Counted from the first letter of the stretch, positions 29,663 through 38,998 are shown. The stretch: DNA of 64,000 bases from Streptomyces smaragdinus (GCF_009604385.1 NZ_WEGJ01000036.1:1-64000); one strand, 5' to 3'. Numbers and translations: made by a program. The notes: generated by a model from the letters alone, not told the origin.

Positions 29663-30186
29663 CCCGGCAGTACTTCACGGCCGTACGGCCAGCTCCCCAG
29701 TCCGCTCGCGGAGTTGAGGTGGCCGTACGCGCCGGGTTCGTGGTGGCGGGCGCCCCAGCGGGCGGCGAAGCCGGCGGACCGGTCCGGTGTGCAGTACGGG
29801 TCGTCGGTGCTGGAGACGAGGACCGCCGGGCACGGCAGTTGCTCCGCCGTCAGCGCGCGGAACGTCGTCGCGCGGTCGGGGAACGCCGGTCCCCGCGGGT
29901 CCGGCGGCGCCACCAGGAGGGCGCCGGCCGCCGGGGTGCCCAGTGCCAGACAGGCGGACGCCGCCCAGCAGCCCAGGCTGTGGGCGACCAGCACCACCCG
30001 GGGGTCGCGGCGGGCGGCGGTGGCGTACGCCTTGCGGACGGCGTCGATCCAGTCGGGGAGCCCGGGCTGGGACCAGGAGCGGGGGGCGATCCGCACCGCG
30101 CGGTCGCCCCACTCGCGTTCCCACAGCGTCTGCCAGTGCCGCTCGTCGGAGCCGTCGATGCCGGGGATGATGACGTACGCGACCAC
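29659..30186 (-). CDS. RBBP9/YdeN-type alpha/beta hydrolase
   Basis: A 175-aa serine hydrolase. The nucleophile elbow is VAHSLGCW; YVIIPGIDGSDERHWQTLWE at the start is family-typical, the Asp is in VSSTDDPYCTPD and the His in EPGAYGHLNSASGLG. GTG at 30186 follows AAGGAAGGAA. It is divergent from the Lrp/AsnC regulator, which may control it. The substrate is unknown. Confidence 0.9.
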
Positions 30187-30293
30187 GGGCGTTCCTTCCT
30201 TCGCTGCCGGGGGTGACCCATCCGATCGTGCGTGACGCCGGCGGGGAGGCGGAAGCGCCGCAAGTGATCTCTAAGCACATGGCAGGGGGAACG

Positions 30294-30746
30294 ATGGAAT
30301 CACTCGACCGCATCGACCGGGACATCCTCACCCTGCTCCAGACCGAGGGCCGCCTCACGGGCGCCGAGGTGGGCCGCCGCGTCGGCCTCTCGCAGCCGGC
30401 GGCGAGCGCCCGTATCCAGCGCCTGGAGAAATCCGGCGTCATCACGGGCTACCGCGCGACCGTCGACCCGGCCGCCCTGGGCCTGACGATCCACGCGATC
30501 ATCCGCCTCCGCACCTCGCACGCCCAGCTCCCCCGAGCCCTGGACCTGGCCTCCCGCACCCCGGAGGTCACGTCGGTGCTGCGGGTCACGGGGGAGGACT
30601 GCCTGATCCTCGACGTCCATGTGCCGCGGGCGGGCCGGCTGGAGGAGATCGTCGACGCGTTCGCCCGGCACGGGCCGGTGACGACGTCGCTGGTGCTGAA
30701 CGCGTATCCGCCGAAGCCGCTGAGGGATCCCGCGGTCCGAGAGTGA
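30294..30746 (+). CDS. Lrp/AsnC-family regulator
   Basis: A 150-aa protein. ATG at 30294 (MESLDRIDRDILTLLQTEGR) follows GGGGGAACG and is chosen over an upstream ATG. The helix-turn-helix is LTGAEVGRRVGLSQPAASARIQRLEKSGVITGYRA, and the RAM ligand-binding domain follows (IIRLRTSHAQLPRALD, VTSVLRVTGEDCLILDVHV). It sits divergent from the hydrolase with a 107-bp promoter region. The ligand is not evident. Confidence 0.93.
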   Translation: MESLDRIDRDILTLLQTEGRLTGAEVGRRVGLSQPAASARIQRLEKSGVITGYRATVDPAALGLTIHAIIRLRTSHAQLPRALDLASRTPEVTSVLRVTGEDCLILDVHVPRAGRLEEIVDAFARHGPVTTSLVLNAYPPKPLRDPAVRE

Positions 30747-30874
30747 TTCCAGCGGCCTCCGCATTCCCGTGCCGGGCAGGGCACTTGGTGGATACAGTCG
30801 GTTCCGGTATCGCAGGTTGGGGGGCCAACCGCAACAGGATCGGCGGTACCGGTGTGTGGGGAGGGCTGCGGAAC

Positions 30875-32917
30875 ATGAGTCGTCGTTCGTCGGTGTCGGT
30901 AGGTTACTGGGCGGAGGCGCAGCGTCAGCAGTTGCGCCAGATGGAGATCGACGCCCGCCAGCAGCGACTGCGGGACCGGCAGGAGCGCGCGAACCGGCAG
31001 CGGGCGGAGCAGAGCCACCGTGAGTACCGGCAGGCCGAGGCGAGGCGCCGGACGCAGGAGCTGGCGGACCGGGTCGAGTCCCTGCAGGGTTTCCTGTCGG
31101 CCGGCTGCCGGGCGCCCGCCTTTCGCGCGGCGTCCCTGCTGCGGGCCGAGGAGATACCGCCGTTCGCCCCCGGCCCCATGGCACAGCCCGTGCCCATGCC
31201 CGACCCGAACCGGTACCAGGCGCAGGGCGGCTGGACCGCCGGCCGGCGCGCGCAGGCACAGGCCGACGCCCGGGCGCGCTACGAACAGGACCTCCGCGCC
31301 GCGCAGGCGGCCGAGGCCCAGCGGCAGCAGCATCTGGCCTCCTACCGGCGTGAGTACGACCGCTGGGTCGCCCGGCACCGGGACGAGGTGCGGCAGCACA
31401 ACGCCGGGGTCGCGGAGGCGATCGAGGGGGTCGGAAGGCAGGACCCGGAGCTGGTCGTCCAGTACTTCTCCGCGGCGCTCTACGCCTCCGCCGCATGGCC
31501 CGAGGACTTCCCGCGACAACTCGTCGCGGCCTACGACCGGGAGGCGCAGCAGCTCGTACTGGACTGGGAGCTGCCGGCGCTGGACGTGGTCCCCGAGACG
31601 AAGACCGTGCGCTACATGCCGTCGACGGACCAGGACAAGGAGACCGCCCGGCCGGCCGGGCAGCGCCGGGCGCTCTACCGGGAGGTCCTCGCGCAGTGCA
31701 TGCTTCTGGTGCTGCACGAGCTGTTTACGGCGGACGAGTACGAGGCTCTGGAGTCCGTCGTCCTCAACGGCTTCGTGGACGGGACCGATCCGGCGACGGG
31801 GCAGCAGGCGCGGGTTCCGCTCGCCACGGTCATGGTGACGCGCGCCGGTTTCGACGTGCTGAGGCTGGAGGCCGTCGAGTCGATCAGCTGCCTCACCGAC
31901 GGCCTGCGCGGCCAGCTCGCGACCCGGCCGGACCAGCTCGCGGCCGTTCGCCCCGGTCGGCGCCCGGAGGAGGTCGGCAACCAGGTCGTGTCCCACGGCG
32001 GGGACGAGGACCCCGATCTGTACGCGATGGACCCCCTGGAGTTCGAGTCCCTGGTCGCCGAGCTCTTCCGCGCGATGGGGATGCAGGCGGTCACCACGGA
32101 ACGGTCCGGTGACGGGGGCGTGGACGTGGACGCGCTGGACCCGGCGCCGATACGCGGCGGGTCGATTGTCGTGCAGGTCAAACGCTATCGGAACACGGTG
32201 CCGCCCACCGCTGTACGCGATCTGTTCGGGACGGTCCAGGACCGGGGCGCCAACAAGGGCGTTCTGGTGACCACGTCCCGCTTCGGTCCCGGTTCGCACA
32301 CCTTCGCCAACGGCAAACCCCTGGAGCTTGTCTCCGGCGGTGAACTCGTCGACCTCCTGCACCGCCACGGTCTGCGCGGGCGGCTCGGCGACGGCGTCCG
32401 GCCCGCCGAACCCCCGCAGCAGCAGCCGCCCGCGGACTACAACGTCCTCGGTATGTCCTGGTCCGGCGGTGCCGCGCTGGACGTCTGCGCGCTCGTCTGC
32501 ACGGGCAACCGCGTACTGGGCGACGAGTACTTCGTGTTCTTCAACAACGAGCAGACACCCGACGGAGCCGTGTGTACGGTTCCGGCGCGGCAGCCCGACA
32601 AGGCGGCCCTCCGGGTCTCCTTCGACACCCTGCCCGCCGCCGCGGACCGGCTGGTGCTGGTGGCGGCGATCGACCCGGAGGTGAATCCGGACGCCGACCT
32701 CTCCGGATTCACGGACGCGGGCATACGTCTGCTCGACCCGGACCTGTCCGAGATCGGACGGCTGGAGGTGTCCGACGGGCGCCCCGGTGAGACCGCGCTG
32801 GTCCTCGGTTCGTTCCGGCGGCGGGCGAACGGTGACTGGGACTTCGTGCTCGGCGGCAAGGGCTACCGCGGCGGGCTGGAGGAGCTGGTCGCGGACTTCG
32901 GGATCGAGGTGGAGTAG
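30875..32917 (+). CDS. Restriction endonuclease-TerD fusion protein
   Basis: A 680-aa protein. ATG at 30875 is chosen because GGAGGG is 9 nt upstream. Residues ~10-165 are Arg/Gln/Glu-rich coiled coil, with an FSAALYAS-type middle domain to ~385. An Mrr-type nuclease domain follows (~385-500): FESLVAELFRAMGM, then RSGDGGVDVDA and IVVQVKRYRN, i.e. the E...D...QxK catalytic set. Residues ~520-680 resemble TerD: YNVLGMSWSGGAALDVCALV, EYFVFFNNEQTPDGAV, FDTLPAAADRLVLVAAID. TerD proteins bind Ca2+ and mark stress or phage-response systems; the fusion suggests DNA damage or defence. No methylase is adjacent. Confidence 0.82.
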   Translation: MSRRSSVSVGYWAEAQRQQLRQMEIDARQQRLRDRQERANRQRAEQSHREYRQAEARRRTQELADRVESLQGFLSAGCRAPAFRAASLLRAEEIPPFAPGPMAQPVPMPDPNRYQAQGGWTAGRRAQAQADARARYEQDLRAAQAAEAQRQQHLASYRREYDRWVARHRDEVRQHNAGVAEAIEGVGRQDPELVVQYFSAALYASAAWPEDFPRQLVAAYDREAQQLVLDWELPALDVVPETKTVRYMPSTDQDKETARPAGQRRALYREVLAQCMLLVLHELFTADEYEALESVVLNGFVDGTDPATGQQARVPLATVMVTRAGFDVLRLEAVESISCLTDGLRGQLATRPDQLAAVRPGRRPEEVGNQVVSHGGDEDPDLYAMDPLEFESLVAELFRAMGMQAVTTERSGDGGVDVDALDPAPIRGGSIVVQVKRYRNTVPPTAVRDLFGTVQDRGANKGVLVTTSRFGPGSHTFANGKPLELVSGGELVDLLHRHGLRGRLGDGVRPAEPPQQQPPADYNVLGMSWSGGAALDVCALVCTGNRVLGDEYFVFFNNEQTPDGAVCTVPARQPDKAALRVSFDTLPAAADRLVLVAAIDPEVNPDADLSGFTDAGIRLLDPDLSEIGRLEVSDGRPGETALVLGSFRRRANGDWDFVLGGKGYRGGLEELVADFGIEVE

Positions 32918-33026
32918 CGGCGGCCGTCGCTTCCGTGTCACGGAGTGGTCTCACGCGCAACGGAGTCCACACCTCGGCGCGTCTATCGTGGCAGGTCACA
33001 GTCACACAGGGGCGCGGGGTGGGGGC

Positions 33027-34109
33027 ATGACGGTGAGCGAGACGGGGGCGGCGTCCGGCGGCGGGTGTGTCACCGCTGTGGTGCGGGTGCCGGTACGGGT
33101 GGTCGTGCTGGTGCTGGTGCTGCCCGCACGGATGGTGTGGGACGCGCTGTGCGCGGCGGGGAAGGCCCTGCAGCGGTCCGTGCTGCGGCCGGTGGGGCGG
33201 GCGCTCGGATGGCTGGGGCGGACGTTTGTGCTGACGCCGTTGGAGTGGCTGGGGCGGGCGGCGGGGTGGTGCTGGCGGACGTTGGTGGTGGCGCCGGTCG
33301 CGTGGCTGTGGCGGTATCTGGTCGTGGTGCCGGCGGGGTTCGTGTGGCGGTACGGGATTGTGGTGCCGGCTGTGTTCGTGTGGCGGTATCTGGTGGTCGC
33401 GCCCGCCGTTTTCGTGTGGCGGTATCTGGTCGTCGCGCCCGCCGTGTTCGTGTGGCGATGCCTCGTCGTCGCGCCCGCCCGGTGGGTGTACGGGACGCTG
33501 CTGACGCCGCTCGGGCACGGTGTGAGGTGGGTGCTGCGGGGGATCGGGGCAGGGCTCGCCGCGGTCGGGGCCGGGTTGGCGTGGCTGTGGCGGGCGGTGG
33601 TCGTGGTGCCGGTCGGGTGGCTGTGGCGGGCGGTGGCGGTGCCTGTGGGGCGGGGGGCGCTGGTCGTGCTGCGGTTCCTGGGGGCCTGTGTGGTGTGGCC
33701 CTTCGTGGCCCTGTGGCGGTGGGTGCTGCGGCCTCTCGGGCGGGGGATCGTCGTCGTCGCGCGGGAGGTCGGTGAGGCCTTCGGGGTCGCCTGGCGGGTG
33801 GCCGGGTATGTGTCGCGGGCCGTCGGGCGGGGGATCGCGGCGCCGTTCCGGTGGGCGTGGGTGCACGTGGTGCGGCCGGCCGCCCACGGGGTGGGGGCCG
33901 CGGTGCGGTGGGTCACGGCGCCGGTGCGCAGCGCCCTGCGGGAGAGCCGGCGGGCCGTACGGGAGGCCCTGGCCGGGGTGCGGCGCAGTGTCCGGGAGAC
34001 CCGGCGGGATCTTCGCGTCGCGCTCTTCGGAGCCCCCCGCCCCGAGCCCGTACCGGCGGTGGAGAAGGGCCCACGCGAGGCGTCCGGGGAACCCGGGCGT
34101 CACCGGTGA
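33027..34109 (+). CDS. Membrane protein with a 12-residue hydrophobic tandem repeat
   Basis: A 360-aa protein, very rich in Val, Trp, Arg and Gly. Residues 95-154 are five contiguous copies of a 12-residue unit close to WRYLVVAPAVFV (36 bp, 33309-33488), and looser Trp-Arg-hydrophobic units (WLWRAVVVVPVG, WVLRGIGAG) fill the rest. The C-terminal ~70 residues are Arg-rich with VREALAGVRRSVRETRRDLR. ATG follows GTGGGGGC. I do not recognise the family. It follows the nuclease-TerD gene by 109 bp in the same direction. The repeat could form amphipathic membrane-associated helices or beta structure; that is inference. Confidence 0.6.
   Translation: MTVSETGAASGGGCVTAVVRVPVRVVVLVLVLPARMVWDALCAAGKALQRSVLRPVGRALGWLGRTFVLTPLEWLGRAAGWCWRTLVVAPVAWLWRYLVVVPAGFVWRYGIVVPAVFVWRYLVVAPAVFVWRYLVVAPAVFVWRCLVVAPARWVYGTLLTPLGHGVRWVLRGIGAGLAAVGAGLAWLWRAVVVVPVGWLWRAVAVPVGRGALVVLRFLGACVVWPFVALWRWVLRPLGRGIVVVAREVGEAFGVAWRVAGYVSRAVGRGIAAPFRWAWVHVVRPAAHGVGAAVRWVTAPVRSALRESRRAVREALAGVRRSVRETRRDLRVALFGAPRPEPVPAVEKGPREASGEPGRHR
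33309..33488 (+). repeat. Five 36-bp coding tandem repeats
   Basis: Each unit starts tggcggta/tggcgatg and ends gtg. Units 3 and 4 differ at only two positions, so duplication was recent or homogenised. No spacers exist, so this is not a CRISPR array. Confidence 0.9.
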
Positions 34110-34173
34110 GCGTCCACCCGACGTAACCTGGAACGGAGTATCACGTCAGCCGAGAACTGAAGGACTGAGCAAC

Positions 34174-34938
34174 CTGGGCAAGCGACAGCCCGAAGGCCCC
34201 CCGCCCGCACCGACGGTGCAGCGCATCCGCCTGCGCTACACCAAGCGCGGCCGCCTCCGGTTCACCAGCCACCGTGACTTCCAGCGCGCCTTCGAGCGCG
34301 CCCTGCGCCGGGCCGAGGTGCCCATGGCGTACTCCGCGGGCTTCACCCCGCACCCCAAGGTCTCGTACGCCAACGCGGCCCCCACGGGTACGGGCAGCGA
34401 GGCCGAGTTCCTGGAGATCGCGCTCGCCGAGTCACGGGAGCCCGGCAAGCTCCGGGCGCTGCTCGACGAGTCCCTCCCCGAGGGCCTCGACGTCACCGAC
34501 GCCGTGGAGGCGCACACCTCCGCCTTCGCCGACCGGCTGGAGGCCTCCGTGTGGGAGCTCCGGCTCGAGGGCGTCGAACAGGAGACGGCCGAGGAGGCCG
34601 TCGCCGCGTTCCTCGCGGCGGAGTCCGTCGAGGTCGAACGGCAGACAAAGAAGGGCCTGCGGGCGTTCGACGCACGTGGCGCCGTGGTCTCGCTGGAGGC
34701 CGTCCGTCCACAGGCCGATAGGCCCGCGACGGCTGCCTGTGCGATACTGCGGCTGGTAGTGCGGCACGTGACACCTGCCGTACGACCCGACGACGTCCTG
34801 TCCGGCCTCCGCGCCGTGGCCGACCTGGCGCCGCCGGTCCCCGCAGCGGTGACCAGGCTGGCGCAGGGGCCGCTCGATGAGGAGACCGGCGCGGTGACCG
34901 ACCCGCTCGCGCCCGACCGCGAAGCAGCTCAGGCCTGA
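34174..34938 (+). CDS. DUF2344 (TIGR03936) radical SAM-associated protein
   Basis: A 254-aa protein starting at CTG (GKRQPEGPPPAPTVQRIRLRYTKRGR by sequence). RYTKRGRLRFTSHRDFQRAFERALRRAEVPMAYSAGFTPHPKVSYANAAPTGTGSEAEFLE is the DUF2344 signature. No ATG, GTG or TTG lies in frame until GTG at 33988, deep inside the upstream gene and without a ribosome-binding site; AAGGA lies 9 nt before the CTG at 34174. CTG at 34165 is an alternative. The partner TIGR03960-like gene is at 27734. The C-terminal part ends in an acidic LDEETGAVTDPLAPDREAAQA. Confidence 0.8.
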   Translation: MGKRQPEGPPPAPTVQRIRLRYTKRGRLRFTSHRDFQRAFERALRRAEVPMAYSAGFTPHPKVSYANAAPTGTGSEAEFLEIALAESREPGKLRALLDESLPEGLDVTDAVEAHTSAFADRLEASVWELRLEGVEQETAEEAVAAFLAAESVEVERQTKKGLRAFDARGAVVSLEAVRPQADRPATAACAILRLVVRHVTPAVRPDDVLSGLRAVADLAPPVPAAVTRLAQGPLDEETGAVTDPLAPDREAAQA

Positions 34939-35064
34939 CCCATGGCCCCGGGCGGCTGTCGCGAAGGCGCCGGACCGGCCCCGCGTGGGCAAGACGCCGT
35001 CGACGCACCGCCGTGCACCAGGAGCCACCCGGGACCGGCGGGAGCGACGGACCAGCAGACTTTC

Positions 35065-35107
35065 GCCGGTCCGCGGCCGTCAGCTACGGACGGCCGCGGG
35101 CCCGGCG
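35065..35107 (+). promoter_or_regulatory. Strong hairpin in the rne leader
   Basis: ccgcggccgtc-agctacg-gacggccgcgg (35071-35099) has perfect 11-bp arms, extended by cgccgg/cccggcg outside. A second dyad (ggccgtg ... cacggcc, about 35152-35173) follows. The 290-bp gap before rne holds no gene. It may terminate the DUF2344 transcript or form a 5'-UTR element. Confidence 0.5.
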
Positions 35108-35228
35108 AGTGAGACAACAGCTCCCGTGTGGCGCACATGCCGCGGGCGGCGGGCCGTGATTCATCACCACGGCCCCGCCGGCCTCATCGCGGCATGGCGC
35201 CCGGGAGCGTGACGGGAGTACCACCCGC

Positions 35229-38200
35229 ATGCTCGAACCGATCGAGCCCACGGACAGCGTTTCCGGGGCATCCGGCATCGAAGACGACAACAACACCCCG
35301 GGCGACCGCCTGCCGCCCCGCCGGCGCCGTGCGGCGTCGCGCCCGGCCGGCCCCCCGGTGACGGCCCAGGCCGCGCCGGAGACGGCCGCGGCCATACCGC
35401 CCGCCACGGACGCCGACCCGGCACCCGCCCAGCAGGCCCAGGACACCCCAGCGCCGGCCGCCGAGGACGCCGCCCCGCCCAGGGCCCGGCGCCGCGCCAC
35501 CCGCAGGGCCAGCGCCCCCGCGGGCGCCCCGGCGGAGGCGACCGCAGAGCAGGCGGCCCCCGCCGTGGAGCCCGAGCCCCGGCCGGTGACCGCGCAGGCG
35601 GACGCCGAGGAGGCGCCCGCGCCCAAGCGCACCCGCCGCCGCCGGGCCACCGCGCCCGCCGGCACACCGCAGCACGACCAGCCCGTGACCGCCGACTCCG
35701 GGGAGGGCGAGGTCCGCGTGACCGAGGCCGCCGAGCAGACCGACGTCACCCGTACGGCCCCCGACGCCGAGGCGCAGCCCGCGACCCCCGAGCCCGCCGA
35801 GGAGGGCGCCCCCAAGCGCACCCGCCGCCGGGCGACCCGCCGCGCCACCGCCCCGGCGGGAGCCCCGCAGGCGGACGAGACGGAGGCCGCCGCGGAGCCC
35901 CCGCAGGCCGAGCAGCCCGTGACCGAGCAGCCCGCCGCCGAGGAGCCGGCCGAGGACGCCGCCCCCAAGCGCTCCCGCCGCCGCGCGACCCGTAAGACGG
36001 CCGCCCCCGAGCAGTCGCCCGAGCAGACGACCGCCGAGGCCCAGCCCCAGGCGGCCCCCGCGGAGCAGCCGGAGCCCCCGCAGGCCGAGCAGCCCGCCGC
36101 CGGGGAGCCGGCCGAGGATGCCGCGCCCAAGCGCTCCCGCCGCCGCGCGACCCGTAAGACGGCCGCCCCCGAGCAGACGACCGCGGCAACCCGCCCGGCG
36201 GAGCCCGAGGCGCCCGCGGCAGAGAAGCCGGAGCCCGAGGCCCCCCGCCGCAAGGCCCCGATGATGACCCTCTTCCAGGCCCCCGTCTTCACCGAGCCCA
36301 TGTTCCAGACCGCCCAGCGCGCCGCCGTCGAGGCCCTCGCGGCCGAGGAGGCCGAGGAAGCGGAAGAGGCGGAGGAGGCCGAAGAGCCCGCGGCGCAGGA
36401 CGAGGCGGAGCTCGAGACCGCCGAGGCCGAGGCGGAGGAGACCGACGGGACCGAGGCCCCCGAGGCCGAGGCCCAGGACGAGGACCGCCCCTCGCGCCGC
36501 CGCCGCCGTGGTGGCCGCCGGCGCCGTCGCGGTGACGCCGCCGACGCACAGGACGAGGCGGACGACGAGGACAAGACCGACCAGGACGCCGCCGCGGCCG
36601 AGCAGGCCGAGGGCGACCAGGAGGACGAGGACGACGACGAGCGGGGCTCCGGCTCCAGCAGCTCCAGCCGCCGCCGCCGTCGCCGGCGCCGCCGGGCGGA
36701 GACCGCGGACGGCGAGTCCGGCGCGGCGGACGACCCGGAGCGTACGGTCGTCAAGATCCGCGAGCCGCGCTCCGCCAAGGAGGTCGCGGACGAGGTGCAG
36801 TCCATCAAGGGCTCCACCCGCCTCGAGGCCAAGAAGCAGCGCCGCCGCGAGGGCCGCGAGCAGGGCCGCCGCCGGGTGCCGATCATCACCGAGGCGGAGT
36901 TCCTGGCGCGCCGCGAGGCCGTCGAGCGGGTCATGGTGGTCCGGGAGAACGGCGAGCGCACCCAGATCGGCGTGCTCGAGGACAACGTCCTCGTCGAGCA
37001 CTACGTGAACAAGGAGCAGGCCACCAGCTACGTCGGCAACGTCTACCTGGGCAAGGTGCAGAACGTCCTGCCGTCCATGGAGGCCGCCTTCGTCGACATC
37101 GGCAAGGGCCGCAACGCCGTGCTCTACGCCGGTGAGGTCAACTTCGAGGCCCTGGGCCTCGGCGGCGGCCCGCGCAGGATCGAGTCCGCGCTGAAGTCCG
37201 GCCAGTCGGTCCTGGTGCAGGTCACCAAGGACCCGATCGGCCACAAGGGCGCCCGCCTGACCAGCCAGGTCTCGCTCCCCGGCCGCTATCTGGTGTACGT
37301 GCCCGAGGGCTCGATGACCGGCATCAGCCGCAAGCTCCCGGACACCGAGCGGGCCCGGCTGAAGCAGATCCTCAAGAAGATCGTCCCCGAGGACGCGGGC
37401 GTCATCGTGCGCACCGCCGCCGAGGGCGCGAGCGAGGACGAGCTGACGCGTGACGTCCACCGGCTGCAGTCGCAGTGGGAGGAGATCCAGAAGAAGGCGA
37501 AGGGCGGCAACGCCCCGACGCTGCTGTACGGCGAGCCGGACATGACCGTCCGGGTGGTCCGCGACATCTTCAACGAGGACTTCAAGAAGGTCATCGTCAG
37601 CGGCGACAAGGCCTGGGAGACCGTCCACGGCTACGTGTCGCACGTCGCGCCCGACCTCACCCAGCGGCTGGAGAAGTGGACGTCGGACGTCGACGTGTTC
37701 GCGACGTACCGGATCGACGAGCAGCTGATGAAGGCGCTGGACCGCAAGGTCTGGCTGCCGTCCGGCGGCTCGCTGGTGATCGACAAGACCGAGGCGATGG
37801 TCGTCGTCGACGTCAACACCGGCAAGTTCACCGGCCAGGGCGGCAACCTCGAGGAGACCGTCACCCGCAACAACCTGGAGGCGGCCGAGGAGATCGTCCG
37901 CCAGCTGCGGCTGCGGGACCTCGGCGGCATCGTCGTGATCGACTTCATCGACATGGTGCTGGAGTCCAACCGGGACCTGGTGCTGCGCCGGCTGATCGAG
38001 TGCCTGGGCCGCGACCGTACGAAGCACCAGGTGGCCGAGGTCACCTCGCTGGGCCTGGTGCAGATGACGCGCAAGCGGGTCGGGCAGGGGCTGCTGGAGT
38101 CCTTCTCCGAGCCGTGTGTCCACTGCAACGGGCGCGGGGTCATCGTCCACATGGACCAGCCGTCCGTGTCCGGCGGCGGTGGCACCGGCGGCGGCAAGAA

Positions 38201-38930
38201 GAAAGGCAAGGGCGGCAAGGACAAGAAGGACCGCTCCGGCCCGCAGCAGGTGCACGACGCCGCGCAGGAGACCGACCACCAGCACGAGACGGCGGCCGAG
38301 ATCCTCGCGGAGACGGCCCGCCCCGAGCCGCTGGCCGAGCCGGCGTTCGCGCCGGACGAGGAGCTGTTCAGCAGCGTCGCGGAGGCCGAGGCCGCCGCGT
38401 CCGGCCGCCGCGGCCGGCGCCGGGCCACGCGCAAGGCGTCCGCGCCCGCGGGCGCCCCGCGCCGGGCGGAGGAGCCGGTGGTGTCCGAGGCGCCGGCGGA
38501 ATCCGTACCGGAGCCGGAGCCCCAGCCGGAGCCGCAGCCCCAGCCCGAACCGCAGCCCGAGCCGGTGAAGGCGGCCGAGCCCGAGCCGGAGAAGCCGGTC
38601 CGCACCCGTCGCCGGGTGACCCGCAAGGCGACGTCCCCCGCGGGCCCGCCGAAGTCGGCCGCCGAGCCCGCGGAGATCGTCGTCCCCGCCGAGGCGGCGC
38701 CCGTGACCGTGGCGGACGTCGTGACCGAGGTCGTGCCGGACGAGGCGGAGAAGCCGAAGAAGCGGACCCGTAAGGCCGCGGCCAAGGCCCCGGCGGAGAA
38801 GAAGACCCCGGCGAAGAAGACGGCGGCCAAGAAGACGGCCGCCAAGCGCACGGCGAAGAAGACCGCCAAGAAGACGGCGGCCGCCGAGCAGGACACGGTT
38901 CCGACGGTCACCGCCTCCACGGAGGACTGA
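35229..38930 (+). CDS. rne: Ribonuclease E/G
   Basis: A 1233-aa RNase E/G family enzyme that processes rRNA and degrades mRNA. Unlike E. coli RNase E, the catalytic core is central: S1-like segment (TSYVGNVYLGKVQNVLPSMEAAFVDIGKGRNAVLYAGEV, about residue 600-640), DNase-I-like core with metal-binding Asp in EAMVVVDVNTGKFTG (near 857), the Zn-link CVHC (near 965). Residues 1-560 and 1000-1233 are low-complexity, rich in Ala, Glu, Pro and Arg/Lys (APKRSRRRATRKTAAPEQ repeats; Lys-rich end), as in actinobacteria. ATG is at 35229. Confidence 0.95.
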   Translation: MLEPIEPTDSVSGASGIEDDNNTPGDRLPPRRRRAASRPAGPPVTAQAAPETAAAIPPATDADPAPAQQAQDTPAPAAEDAAPPRARRRATRRASAPAGAPAEATAEQAAPAVEPEPRPVTAQADAEEAPAPKRTRRRRATAPAGTPQHDQPVTADSGEGEVRVTEAAEQTDVTRTAPDAEAQPATPEPAEEGAPKRTRRRATRRATAPAGAPQADETEAAAEPPQAEQPVTEQPAAEEPAEDAAPKRSRRRATRKTAAPEQSPEQTTAEAQPQAAPAEQPEPPQAEQPAAGEPAEDAAPKRSRRRATRKTAAPEQTTAATRPAEPEAPAAEKPEPEAPRRKAPMMTLFQAPVFTEPMFQTAQRAAVEALAAEEAEEAEEAEEAEEPAAQDEAELETAEAEAEETDGTEAPEAEAQDEDRPSRRRRRGGRRRRRGDAADAQDEADDEDKTDQDAAAAEQAEGDQEDEDDDERGSGSSSSSRRRRRRRRRAETADGESGAADDPERTVVKIREPRSAKEVADEVQSIKGSTRLEAKKQRRREGREQGRRRVPIITEAEFLARREAVERVMVVRENGERTQIGVLEDNVLVEHYVNKEQATSYVGNVYLGKVQNVLPSMEAAFVDIGKGRNAVLYAGEVNFEALGLGGGPRRIESALKSGQSVLVQVTKDPIGHKGARLTSQVSLPGRYLVYVPEGSMTGISRKLPDTERARLKQILKKIVPEDAGVIVRTAAEGASEDELTRDVHRLQSQWEEIQKKAKGGNAPTLLYGEPDMTVRVVRDIFNEDFKKVIVSGDKAWETVHGYVSHVAPDLTQRLEKWTSDVDVFATYRIDEQLMKALDRKVWLPSGGSLVIDKTEAMVVVDVNTGKFTGQGGNLEETVTRNNLEAAEEIVRQLRLRDLGGIVVIDFIDMVLESNRDLVLRRLIECLGRDRTKHQVAEVTSLGLVQMTRKRVGQGLLESFSEPCVHCNGRGVIVHMDQPSVSGGGGTGGGKKKGKGGKDKKDRSGPQQVHDAAQETDHQHETAAEILAETARPEPLAEPAFAPDEELFSSVAEAEAAASGRRGRRRATRKASAPAGAPRRAEEPVVSEAPAESVPEPEPQPEPQPQPEPQPEPVKAAEPEPEKPVRTRRRVTRKATSPAGPPKSAAEPAEIVVPAEAAPVTVADVVTEVVPDEAEKPKKRTRKAAAKAPAEKKTPAKKTAAKKTAAKRTAKKTAKKTAAAEQDTVPTVTASTED

Positions 38931-38944
38931 CCCGCGGGGAACAC

Positions 38945-38987
38945 GCGAAGCGGCCCGGACACCGACGAGGTGTCCGGGCCGCTTCGC
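38945..38987. terminator. Bidirectional terminator rne / convergent TagF-like gene
   Basis: gcgaagcggcccggacacc-gacga-ggtgtccgggccgcttcgc, a very long perfect hairpin between convergent stops. Confidence 0.85.
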
Positions 38988-38998
38988 GCAGCGGGGAG

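Noticed and set aside
33309..33488. Regular 36-bp repeats suggesting a CRISPR array
   Set aside because: Units are contiguous, without spacers, and in frame within a coding gene.
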